A stretch of DNA of 12,138 bases, taken from NCBI GenBank assembly GCA_964446585.1, contig CAYUPI010000101.1:1-12138 (forward strand), in the 5' to 3' direction. The stretch comes from CAYUPI01 sp964446585 (GTDB lineage Bacteria; Verrucomicrobiota; Verrucomicrobiia; Limisphaerales; UBA8199). Positions 1 to 6,316 of the stretch are shown here, piece by piece (positions within the stretch are counted from its first letter, which is position 1; every line of letters starts with the position of its first letter). The notes under the pieces were generated by a model. That model saw nothing but the letters and a program-made list of their open reading frames with translations. It was not told the DNA's origin and did no database searches. The position numbers were made by a program, and so were the translations under genes.

Positions 1-207
1 CTTCCCAAGTCCAGAGAAATTCAAAGTTCAGCGGGGTTTTTCAGCAACCTGCTAAGAGCGCCTTTGGGAAATCGGTTAGCATTGTAGGAGCCGAAGTAAC
101 GAGGCTCAAATTTCCTTTGGACATCGACGGCTTTGCAAGAGATAAGAGCCTCGTCACCTCGGCTCCTACAATTTCAAGGCACGCACTAAGCACTACAGCC
201 GGGTAGA
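1..207. other. Intergenic region with an inverted repeat pair
   Basis: No convincing coding sequence is seen. The stretch lies downstream of the minus-strand xylose-isomerase-like gene and holds the inverted pair at 81-172. The first 80 bases show no feature I can name. A gene continuing from outside the window could end near here, but I see no supported frame. Confidence 0.5.
81..172. repeat. Inverted pair of a REP-like palindromic repeat
   Basis: Arms at 81-107 and 146-172 are reverse complements over 27 bases with two mismatches, separated by 38 bases. Each arm also carries its own short palindrome, GAGCC...GGCTC (88-92 with 103-107, and 146-150 with 161-165). A further copy of the arm lies at 4472-4496, so this is a dispersed element and not only a local hairpin. 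It sits about 35 bases past the stop of the minus-strand gene, so it could act as an RNA 3' end structure. There is no clear T-run, so I do not call a terminator. Confidence 0.8.
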
Positions 208-1248
208 TCATTTCCCCATCAAATGCTCGAGCGCCATCTGGTCGAGTGCGGCATAGTTGCGATCGACGATGAGCTCTTGCGCCCTGCTCTCGTTCCAGGT
301 GCGGGACTTCTCAACCAGCCGGAGGAAGGTGCGGCGGCTGTTGTCCAAATGAGCCAGCCAATGCTCAACCTTGGTGGTGCGGAACGGATGGACATCGAAA
401 CATACGCACTCACCTTTTCGGCCGTAGCCATTGCGCTCCAGGGCACGGACCTGGTTGAAGGCGACGCGGAGATTTGAGCTGCCGAAGGGTTTATCCTGAT
501 CGAATTTCAGACCGTTTTGATCGTTAAGATGGAGCGACCAGAGCTTGCCAAAGGCCATGGCAAAATCGATTTCGTCCGCCGGGTCCAAGCCGGCGAGTAT
601 TGCGTGCGCTGACTCGATCAAGCAACCAACTCGTTTCGGATCTCTGGTCAATTGCGCAATCGCCAGCGCATGACCAATCGTGGGAATGTACGCCTGGTCC
701 ATCGGCTCATTCGGTTTGGGTTCAATGGCCAGTCGAATAGTCTTGCTATGCGCCAGCATTTTATCCAAAGCCTCGACGAGCAGCTCGACGCTGCGCCGGC
801 CGTTCTTGGATTCCCGCAGATAAGTCCCTTCGCGCGCCAGCCACAGTACCAGCAAGTCCGAGCCTAGATAATGGGCGATGTCGATCGAACGGAGGGAGCG
901 TTCGATGGCGTACCGGCGGCATTTCGGGTCGTTGCTGGTGTAAGCCCCATCGATGGTCATCGGGCTGAACCACAGCCGCGGCGCAGCCATTTCGGCGATG
1001 ATGCCGGCGTCGTCAAGCTTCCTTTTGAGTTCCTTGGTTTCCTTCCGGATTTGCGCATCGCTTTTGCCGTCGATATCCGGGACCGCGTCGTCGTCGTGGA
1101 ACATCATCGCGTCGAAGCCGAGCTTCTTGAGCTGCTCGAGCTTCCAATCAAATGATTGGGCGGGACGCGTCGTCGGGCCATAGGGATCCTGTCCTTCGCT
1201 CAGGTTCCACGGGCCGAAACAGAATTTGTATTGGAGTTGTTTTGCCAT
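208..1248 (-). CDS. Xylose isomerase-like TIM-barrel sugar isomerase
   Basis: This 346-residue protein has the fold and active-site signature of class I xylose isomerase, which interconverts aldose and ketose sugars with two divalent metals in the cytoplasm. Visible motifs in order are FHDDD (50-54, catalytic His51 and Asp54), EPKPNEP (176-182, metal ligands Glu176 and Lys178), IESAH (211-215, Glu212 and His215), KFDQD (248-252, Asp250 and Asp252) and FDVHP (284-288, Asp285). Spacing between Glu176, Glu212, Asp250 and Asp252 equals that of actinobacterial XylA as I remember it. It is shorter than the usual 385-395 residues, mainly in the C-terminal arm that helps tetramerise XylA. The position of one metal-ligand Asp (reference Asp245) appears to hold His240. 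There is no signal peptide. It diverges from the mutarotase gene across 105 bases. The true substrate could be another aldose, so I leave the symbol blank. Confidence 0.85.
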   Translation of the reverse strand: MAKQLQYKFCFGPWNLSEGQDPYGPTTRPAQSFDWKLEQLKKLGFDAMMFHDDDAVPDIDGKSDAQIRKETKELKRKLDDAGIIAEMAAPRLWFSPMTIDGAYTSNDPKCRRYAIERSLRSIDIAHYLGSDLLVLWLAREGTYLRESKNGRRSVELLVEALDKMLAHSKTIRLAIEPKPNEPMDQAYIPTIGHALAIAQLTRDPKRVGCLIESAHAILAGLDPADEIDFAMAFGKLWSLHLNDQNGLKFDQDKPFGSSNLRVAFNQVRALERNGYGRKGECVCFDVHPFRTTKVEHWLAHLDNSRRTFLRLVEKSRTWNESRAQELIVDRNYAALDQMALEHLMGK

Positions 1249-1353
1249 AGTTATCGCGCGAACTTACCTGTGCCGCCTGGGATTGGGAATGAAAAATTTA
1301 CCGTGTTGCTTCGTGCCGCCGCATGATGTAAGGACATCGGGCATGTTCGGGCG

Positions 1354-2250
1354 ATGAGCACACAGGAGCAACCATCCGAGAGCGGCGTCCCGGGTCGCGT
1401 GGTTTTTCTCGACGGGCGCGGCGAATTGCCGATGCTCGAGATTAGCACGGCCTGGAGCATGGCGGAGATTTATCTTCAGGGCGCGCACGTAACGCATTTC
1501 CGGAAAAAAGACGAACTGCCCCTGCTGTTTTTGAGCCAGTGCAGCCGGTTCGCCGAAGGCCAGCCGATTCGCGGAGGTGTGCCGGTGGTGTTTCCGTGGT
1601 TCGGTCCGCGCGAGGGAATGGGGCAGCATGGTTTCGCGCGACTCAAGACCTGGGAACTGAAGGAATTTGCGCCCGCGCCCAACGGGAGCGTCAGCGTACG
1701 TTTCCGGCTGCCGGATTGTCCAGAGGCTTCCGCCTTTCCCGCGTTCACGGCGGATTACGTCGTGACCGTAAGCGAAACGCTAAGACTGGAGCTCGCAGTT
1801 ACGAACAACTCCACCACAGACGAGTTTTTATTCGAGAATTGCCTGCACACTTATTTCGAGGTGGGCGACATCCGGACAGTTTCCATTCGCGGACTGGGAG
1901 GAGCGGCCTATTTAGACAAGGTCGCAAATTTTGCGCAGAAATCGGAAACGGGCGATTCCATCCGCATCAGTTCCGAAGTCGATCGGATTTACGTCAACAC
2001 CAGCGCGCCGATTGAAATCGTCGATCCGGGCATTGGCCGGAAGATTCGCGTCGAAAAGCAGGCGTCGCTTTCGACAGTGGTCTGGAATCCGTGGATCGCC
2101 AAAGCGCAGCAAATGCCTGATTTCGGCAATGAGGAATACGAGCGAATGGTCTGCGTCGAATCCGGAAATGTCAGTCTCAACGAGATTCGGTTGCCGCCCG
2201 GCGAAGTCTCGCGTCTGATCGTTGAACTGAGCAGCGGGCCATTGCAATAG
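1354..2250 (+). CDS. yeaD: D-hexose-6-phosphate mutarotase (YeaD family)
   Basis: A 298-residue galactose-mutarotase-fold protein matching the glucose-6-phosphate 1-epimerase group, which speeds alpha/beta interconversion of hexose 6-phosphates in the cytoplasm. Family motifs are RGGVPVVFPWFG (73-84), HGFAR (92-96), the catalytic HTYF (His165), VWNPW (243-247) and VCVESGN with the catalytic Glu269. Length is typical for the family (about 290-300). There is no signal peptide. No strong Shine-Dalgarno sequence precedes the ATG at 1354, which I keep because the conserved core begins soon after it. It is divergent from the xylose-isomerase-like gene, which fits a shared intergenic control region and a role in hexose handling. 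Confidence in the family is high; the exact sugar phosphate is not shown by the sequence. Confidence 0.9.
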   Translation: MSTQEQPSESGVPGRVVFLDGRGELPMLEISTAWSMAEIYLQGAHVTHFRKKDELPLLFLSQCSRFAEGQPIRGGVPVVFPWFGPREGMGQHGFARLKTWELKEFAPAPNGSVSVRFRLPDCPEASAFPAFTADYVVTVSETLRLELAVTNNSTTDEFLFENCLHTYFEVGDIRTVSIRGLGGAAYLDKVANFAQKSETGDSIRISSEVDRIYVNTSAPIEIVDPGIGRKIRVEKQASLSTVVWNPWIAKAQQMPDFGNEEYERMVCVESGNVSLNEIRLPPGEVSRLIVELSSGPLQ

Positions 2251-2314
2251 TCAACGCGCGGCCCTCCTTCAAAAGTGGAATGTCGGCTCCGCGTCCACGC
2301 GGCGCAGGAGAAGG

Positions 2315-2551
2315 TCAGAGACGCGGCTGCTGGGCCGCCATCGCCGCCACCGCCGCGAGCGGAAAGATCTCATCAAACTGGCTATCGACAAATTTTACCG
2401 CGATCTGAACGCCAGTAAGAGCGTGGTGCTGAGCAAATTCGAGGGCTTTCTGCGAATGTTGAAAATCAAAAGCCTCCTCTGGACTCGCGGTCCAGTCACC
2501 CAATCCACGAACGTAGAGCCGGGTGCGCGCGTGCTGCAGCAAAATTTTCAT
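2315..2551 (-). CDS. Small protein of unknown function (78 aa)
   Basis: A 78-residue frame starting with MKILLQHART. Its composition is protein-like: a beta-type start (residues 1-15), an aromatic and acidic middle (GDW at 18-20, EEAFDF at 25-30), a probable helix (33-45) and a second strand (47-54), then an Ala-rich tail. It has no membrane segment, signal peptide or metal motif. I do not recognise the family with certainty; the pattern resembles short conserved proteins seen in Verrucomicrobia genomes, from memory only. It faces the mutarotase gene tail to tail with a 64-base gap, where a small GC-rich hairpin (2289-2302) lies. No Shine-Dalgarno sequence is clear before the ATG. It could be cytosolic and regulatory, but nothing shows this. 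Confidence 0.65.
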   Translation of the reverse strand: MKILLQHARTRLYVRGLGDWTASPEEAFDFQHSQKALEFAQHHALTGVQIAVKFVDSQFDEIFPLAAVAAMAAQQPRL

Positions 2552-3013
2552 GGTTGATACTCGTTATGGGTTTTCGTCGACCCGTGGAGGACGGAGAACG
2601 GCCAACCGAACCGTCCCCATCCCGACATCGGGACAATCTAATTCTAGACACTCAGCCTCCTGTGGCAAGTCTTTTTTCGGCTCGGGAGTTGTACGGATAG
2701 TGCCGGCTCAACCAGGCCGCGTGGGCTGCACCTCATCGATCGTACACAAGCGTTGTCGAGTCGCGTTATCAGCACCGAAACAGCTCTCCGCGCTGAACCC
2801 CGAGAAAGCGGGGCACCCTGGGTGGTCAGCACACGCCACTCGCCACCGACCTTTTGCGGCCAATTACTGCCCAGTGATTACTAGATGCCGATCGGTTAAG
2901 CAGAGGTTTTCTCAATTTGACCGAAGCCTGCCACGAGCCTTAAGGTTGAGAACGCCAATGACGAACCAGCGTCCTGGAGCGGACGCGGGCGGTTTTTGTC
3001 TAATGGTGGGGAA
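2552..3013. other. Gene-free region with short hairpins
   Basis: About 460 bases between the divergent 78-residue gene and the Tat-signal isomerase. Open frames here (for example 2644-2832 minus) have poor, Arg/Ser-rich composition and no motif, so I do not call genes. Visible structures are palindromes TCCCGA-CA-TCGGGA (2620-2633) and CCCCG-AGAAAG-CGGGG (2798-2813), and a GGACGG/CCGTCC pair (2589-2594, 2611-2616). The region should contain the promoters of both flanking genes, but no clear -35/-10 pair stands out. It could hold a structured leader or decayed repeat material. No known riboswitch was recognised. Confidence 0.5.
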
Positions 3014-3973
3014 ATGAACTCGGAAAAATTGTCACGACGGCAGGCTATGGCTCAAGCCGGAGTATTGCTTGGTGCGGCTGTTGTGGGCGAAGAGGTCGGG
3101 GTCACCGCCGAATCCGCAAGCCCGGCGACGCAGAAGGAGGGCAGGCCGTTTCGATATTGCCTGAACACCTCCACAATTCGCGGCCAGAAACTTGGGTTGC
3201 TCAAGGAAATCGAGCTGGTGGCCCGCGCGGGCTATGATGCCATCGAGCCATGGGTCCGTGACATTCAGGATTATGTCCAGAATGGCGGCAAATTGACGGA
3301 GTTGAGAAAGTGGATCGACGATTCCGGACTGATGGTGGAGAGTGCGATCGGTTTTCCCGAATGGCTTGTCGAAGACGATGATCGCCGCGCCAAAGGACTG
3401 GAGCGAGCGAAACGCGAGATGGACGTGGTAGCGCAGTTGGGTGGAAAGCGGTTCGCCTGTCCACCGGCGGGAGCGACTGATCTGCCCAGGCTGGACTTAA
3501 TGAGAGCCGCGGAACGATATCGCGTCTTGCTGGAGGCCGGCGAGCGGATCGGCGTGGTGCCACAGCTTGAGCTATGGGGCTTTTCCAAGAACCTGGGCCG
3601 GCTGGGCGAATGCATCGGCGTAGCGATGGAAACCGGTCACCGGAATGCCTGTGTGCTGGCGGATGTATTTCACCTGTATAAAGGCGGATCCAATATTGAA
3701 GGCATGAAGCTACTTGGCGGCGACGCATTGCAAGTACTGCACATGAATGATTATCCGAGTGACCCGCCGCGGGAAAAGATCGACGACAGTTACCGGGTTT
3801 ATCCCGGAGACGGCACGGCACCGCTCGTCGAGATCCTGCGATTCCTGCGAACTACCGGAGGCCAAAAAGTGCTGTCGCTGGAGGTGTTCAACCGAAAGTA
3901 TTGGACAGAGGACGCATTGGATGTGGCGAAGACCGGCCTCGCCAAAATGAAAACGGTGGCTGCGAAGGTTTGA
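3014..3973 (+). CDS. Tat-exported sugar phosphate isomerase/epimerase-like TIM barrel
   Basis: A 319-residue protein of the xylose-isomerase-like TIM-barrel superfamily (AP endonuclease 2 type, COG1082). The start MNSEKLSRRQAMAQAG carries a twin-arginine motif (Arg8-Arg9) followed by a weakly hydrophobic stretch (about 14-25), so export by Tat is likely. The barrel covers about residues 45-315. Probable metal ligands are Glu186 (LELWG), Asp217 with His220 (LADVFH), His243 (LHMNDYP) and Glu290 (SLEVF), the Glu/Asp/His/Glu set usual in the family. I choose the ATG at 3014 over an in-frame TTG at 2996 because it is preceded by a G-rich stretch (3005-3011) and puts the twin arginines at the normal position. 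Such proteins often act on sugars or polyols outside the cytoplasm in Verrucomicrobia and Planctomycetes. The substrate is unknown. Confidence 0.85.
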   Translation: MNSEKLSRRQAMAQAGVLLGAAVVGEEVGVTAESASPATQKEGRPFRYCLNTSTIRGQKLGLLKEIELVARAGYDAIEPWVRDIQDYVQNGGKLTELRKWIDDSGLMVESAIGFPEWLVEDDDRRAKGLERAKREMDVVAQLGGKRFACPPAGATDLPRLDLMRAAERYRVLLEAGERIGVVPQLELWGFSKNLGRLGECIGVAMETGHRNACVLADVFHLYKGGSNIEGMKLLGGDALQVLHMNDYPSDPPREKIDDSYRVYPGDGTAPLVEILRFLRTTGGQKVLSLEVFNRKYWTEDALDVAKTGLAKMKTVAAKV

Positions 3974-4038
3974 GGTCCTGTGAGTAATCGTAGCTGCCGA
4001 GGTAAGGGCGTGTTGCCGAAGGGGCGCGAACGCCGCAA

Positions 4039-4093
4039 GGTAGGGCGCACTGTTCTCAGGCCTGCGGAGCCGGAACCAAAGAAGGTAGGGCGC
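4039..4093. repeat. Direct repeat GGTAGGGCGC, two copies
   Basis: GGTAGGGCGC occurs at 4039-4048 and 4084-4093, both preceded by AA. The longer first copy (GGTAGGGCGCACTGT, 4039-4053) is related in inverse to ACAGCGCGCCCCACC at 4391-4405, with two differences over 15 bases. This suggests fragments of a dispersed element. Short and partly degenerate, so moderate confidence. Confidence 0.5.
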
Positions 4094-4127
4094 GGCGTCA
4101 TTAAGGGGGCCAACCGTGACCGAACCG

Positions 4128-4225
4128 CGCGAAGCGCTTGGAGTGCGCGGAGCTTGCTCCCGCTTTGGGGCGGTCCCCGACGGTCGAAAGCGCTGGCCAG
4201 CCGGACGCACTCCAAACGCTTCGCG
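4128..4225. repeat. 98-base palindromic element (MITE-like or REP-like)
   Basis: Outer arms 4128-4147 and 4206-4225 are reverse complements at 19 of 20 positions (right arm CGCACTCCAAACGCTTCGCG). Inside lie nested pairs: GGAGC/GCTCC (4149-4153, 4156-4160), CGCTTT/AAAGCG (4161-4166, 4187-4192) and the palindrome CTGGCCAG (4193-4200). The whole can fold into a branched cruciform. It has no coding content. The structure fits a small non-autonomous mobile repeat; I recall similar TTGGAGTGCG-bordered repeats in Verrucomicrobia genomes, but this is memory and not a search. Confidence 0.75.
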
Positions 4226-4378
4226 AAGCACGTGGCGGATCCCGTTGCTGGTATGCCTCATTTGCAGATTCCACACCGGAAAATCTACGCGAAAATGACA
4301 GATTTTCGGATGTATGTATCCAGCGCGTCACCAAACTCGCCAGAACCTGAGCAAAATCGTAGGTTGGGACCCTGTCGC

Positions 4379-4400
4379 GGCGCGCTGGGGACAGCGCGCC
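4379..4400. repeat. 8-bp stem hairpin GGCGCGCT/AGCGCGCC
   Basis: Perfect 8-bp stem (4379-4386 with 4393-4400) and a six-base loop. It lies inside a sequence related to the GGTAGGGCGC repeats upstream. No T-run follows, so it is listed as a repeat and not a terminator. Confidence 0.55.
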
Positions 4401-4471
4401 CCACCCTCGAGCGATTTGGGCAACACTCCCGTAACGCGGCGGAATTCCAGACAATTCTGTATGCCGCCTTC

Positions 4472-4496
4472 GCCTCGTTACCTCGGCTCCTACAAT
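4472..4496. repeat. Third copy of the repeat found at 81-172
   Basis: The 25 bases match positions 148-172 with one difference (24 of 25), over 4.3 kb away. Only one arm is present here, so this is a single or half element about 70 bases before the ceramidase-like start codon. Confidence 0.8.
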
Positions 4497-4565
4497 GCAA
4501 ACCGATTTTCCAAACGCGCTCTAAGACTCTTGACCGAATCAACACTTCTCGGCACCAATAGCCAA

Positions 4566-5891
4566 ATGATGAAGCAATTAATCTCAAACCTGGTTCGGCC
4601 CTGGCTCGCGGCTGTGTTGATTTCAGTCAGTTCGGCGGCCATCGCGGGGGATTCCTCCACGCTGCTGGCCAGCGTGAGCAGGGTGGACTTGACGCCTCCG
4701 TTGTCGATGAAAGCCGCTTTAGGCGGATACGGCGACCGCGATAGCAAACCTGCGACTGGGATTCATGATGCCGTTTGGGTCAAGGCATTGATGCTGGCGC
4801 AAGGAGAGAAAAAGTTCGTGGTTGTCACGGCCGACACGCTGGCATTTCCTGCCCAGTTCAAGGCTGCGGTCGTGCAGCGATTGTCGGGGGACGGTTGGAA
4901 CGCCAATCAAATCCTACTTCTCCCCAGCCACTCTCATACCAGCCTCGACATGATGGCGCTGCACCCGGGCAACGTGTTCGAAAACAAAAAAGTGGGCCTC
5001 TTTCACAAGGAACTCTACGAACATACCGCTGAGAGATTGGCGCAAGCGGTCCGCGCCGCCGGGAAAAACATGGTGCCTGTTCTGGCCGGCTCGACGACTG
5101 TTACCGTGCCCGATCACAATCGCAACCGTCGCCATGGTCTGACGCTCCATGACACCGCCCTGATAGTGACTCGAATTGAAACGGCGGAGGGAAAGCCTCT
5201 CGCTGTGCTGGTCAACTGGACGGCACATCCGACTTTCATGGATGAAAACGACATGATGTTCTCGGGTGACTGGCCGGGCCACCTGCAACGCACGCTCGAA
5301 GCGCTGATCGGCCAGGGCGTGACGGTGCTCTATTACAATGGCGCGGAGGGCGATCAATCGCCTGTGCCGCCGCCGAGTTGCTCCAGTCATTGGGAACGGG
5401 CCGAGCGCTACGGCAGGGATATGGGCATCGTCGCTTGGCGAGCTTGGGAAAAGATCCAGCCGCGTGAAGTGAAAGCGTTCGGGTATCACACAGAAACTAT
5501 CGCGCTACCCAAGAGGCAGTGGCATCCTGACTTCATGAAAACCGGCGGCGCTGAATACGGACTGGACGACGCGAAGATGCAAGGGTTCGTGGACCAACTA
5601 AACCCGACGCAAACGCACAGCACCTGCCTGCGGCTCGGGGACCTTGAGATTCTAGGAGTGCCCGGCGAAATGGCCGCCGAGTTGGGGATTAAGATCAAAT
5701 CGAAGGCGCAAGAGCTTACAGGCGCCGGCGCCGTAACGATCGGCGGCCTTGCCGACGAATGGGTGAGCTACATTTTGCCGGCAGAGGAGTACCACAAGGG
5801 CGGTTACGAAGCCAGCATGAGTTTCTACGGAGAGACACTTGGTAGAACAATAGTTGAAGGCGTGATTCACTGCGCCCAAGGATTGAAGTAG
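4566..5891 (+). CDS. Secreted neutral/alkaline ceramidase-like hydrolase
   Basis: A 441-residue protein resembling the N-terminal catalytic domain of neutral/alkaline non-lysosomal ceramidases (PF04734), zinc amidases that split N-acyl sphingosine. A signal peptide is clear: basic start, hydrophobic core about 12-26, AIA before the likely cut near residue 27. Probable zinc ligands are the SHSHTS motif (His122/His124), His221 in NWTAHP, Glu368 in VPGEM and Tyr402 in SYILPAEEY, matching the His/His/Glu/Tyr set of Pseudomonas ceramidase as I recall it. NGAEGDQSP (258-266) and GGYE (412-415) are also typical. It lacks the C-terminal immunoglobulin-like domain of true ceramidases (full length about 650). 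The frame is open upstream to 4314, but that part is repeat DNA; ATGs at 4566 and 4569 precede the signal peptide. The substrate may be another amide or ester. Confidence 0.85.
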   Translation: MMKQLISNLVRPWLAAVLISVSSAAIAGDSSTLLASVSRVDLTPPLSMKAALGGYGDRDSKPATGIHDAVWVKALMLAQGEKKFVVVTADTLAFPAQFKAAVVQRLSGDGWNANQILLLPSHSHTSLDMMALHPGNVFENKKVGLFHKELYEHTAERLAQAVRAAGKNMVPVLAGSTTVTVPDHNRNRRHGLTLHDTALIVTRIETAEGKPLAVLVNWTAHPTFMDENDMMFSGDWPGHLQRTLEALIGQGVTVLYYNGAEGDQSPVPPPSCSSHWERAERYGRDMGIVAWRAWEKIQPREVKAFGYHTETIALPKRQWHPDFMKTGGAEYGLDDAKMQGFVDQLNPTQTHSTCLRLGDLEILGVPGEMAAELGIKIKSKAQELTGAGAVTIGGLADEWVSYILPAEEYHKGGYEASMSFYGETLGRTIVEGVIHCAQGLK

Positions 5892-5933
5892 GTTGGGTGG
5901 CAAGGATTCACAGAAAGAGATTTCAAGCGGTCC

Positions 5934-5962
5934 TTGACATTTCCAGAGACGCCGTTTCTATT
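5934..5962 (+). promoter_or_regulatory. Putative sigma-70 promoter for the basic protein gene
   Basis: A perfect -35 hexamer TTGACA (5934-5939) is followed after 17 bases by TCTATT (5957-5962), which matches four of six -10 positions. A transcript would start near 5969-5970, at or next to the ATG at 5970, so the mRNA may be leaderless or nearly so. Consistently, no Shine-Dalgarno sequence is seen before that ATG. Prediction only. Confidence 0.4.
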
Positions 5963-5969
5963 ACGCGCC

Positions 5970-6311
5970 ATGAACTCACTTGCTAACATTACTCCAGGTC
6001 AACTTAGACAGGCTGCTAACCTTAAGGAGAAGATCGACAATCTTCAGAGACAACTCGCTGGACTCCTCGACGGTGCTGCCCCGGCAGCCGATGGTCCGGT
6101 CCGGGGAAAAAGGAAAATCAGCGCGGCTGGGCGGGCGAGAATTGCCGCCGCGGCTCGAGCCAGATGGGCGAAGTTGAGAGCAAAGGGCGCGGCCAAAGCT
6201 TCGGCACGGAAGCCGCGAAGGAAAATGAGCGCCGCCGCTAGAGCAAGGCTTGCGGCGATCGCTCGAGCGCGCTGGAAGAAGGTCAAAGCAGCAGGCAGGA
6301 CAGCGCTATAA
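5970..6311 (+). CDS. Small basic protein with duplicated SAAxRARxAAxARARW motif
   Basis: A 113-residue protein. Residues 1-36 form an amphipathic, possibly coiled-coil helix (LRQAANLKEKIDNLQRQLAGLL). A short Ala/Gly/Pro linker follows, then two copies of a basic motif: KRKISAAGRARIAAAARARW (47-66) and RKMSAAARARLAAIARARW (84-102), each followed by a Lys-rich tail. The high Lys/Arg/Ala content suggests nucleic-acid binding, comparable in composition to histone-H1-like proteins; this is inference. I choose ATG 5970, not the in-frame TTG at 5934, because that TTG is part of a good -35 box and the extension is not motif-like. It ends 5 bases before the sulfatase start, so the two may share a transcript. 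No membrane segment or signal peptide. I recall similar short proteins being common in Verrucomicrobia, but function is not established here. Confidence 0.75.
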   Translation: MNSLANITPGQLRQAANLKEKIDNLQRQLAGLLDGAAPAADGPVRGKRKISAAGRARIAAAARARWAKLRAKGAAKASARKPRRKMSAAARARLAAIARARWKKVKAAGRTAL

Positions 6312-6316
6312 ATACT

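Larger units (their letters stand above)
3974..4565. other. Repeat-rich non-coding region
   Basis: About 590 bases without a supported gene. Frames here have repetitive, Arg/Pro/Ser-rich translations with no motifs. The region is a mosaic of palindromes: GGTAGGGCGC twice (4039-4048, 4084-4093) with an inverted relative at 4391-4405, a 98-base palindrome (4128-4225), an 8-bp stem (4279-4286 with 4300-4307), an 8-bp stem (4379-4386 with 4393-4400), and one copy of the repeat seen at 81-172 (4472-4496). The promoter of the ceramidase-like gene should lie in the last part, but I cannot place it confidently. Confidence 0.75.

Noticed and set aside
81..172. Rho-independent terminator for the xylose-isomerase-like gene
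   Set aside because: The fold is strong, but there is no T-run after the stem on either strand and the arm recurs at 4472-4496, so a dispersed repeat is the better call.
2644..2832. A 62-residue minus-strand gene
   Set aside because: Composition is Arg/Ser-rich without motif, with no ribosome site, and it lies over hairpins in a non-coding gap.
2523..3017. A 164-residue plus-strand gene
   Set aside because: It overlaps the starts of both flanking genes and has a low-quality composition without recognisable domains.
4314..4565. An N-terminal extension of the ceramidase-like protein
   Set aside because: It would translate repeat DNA and bury the signal peptide that begins at 4566.
3974..4565. 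CRISPR array
   Set aside because: The repeats are few, differ in type, are unevenly spaced and are mostly inverted; no cas gene is present.
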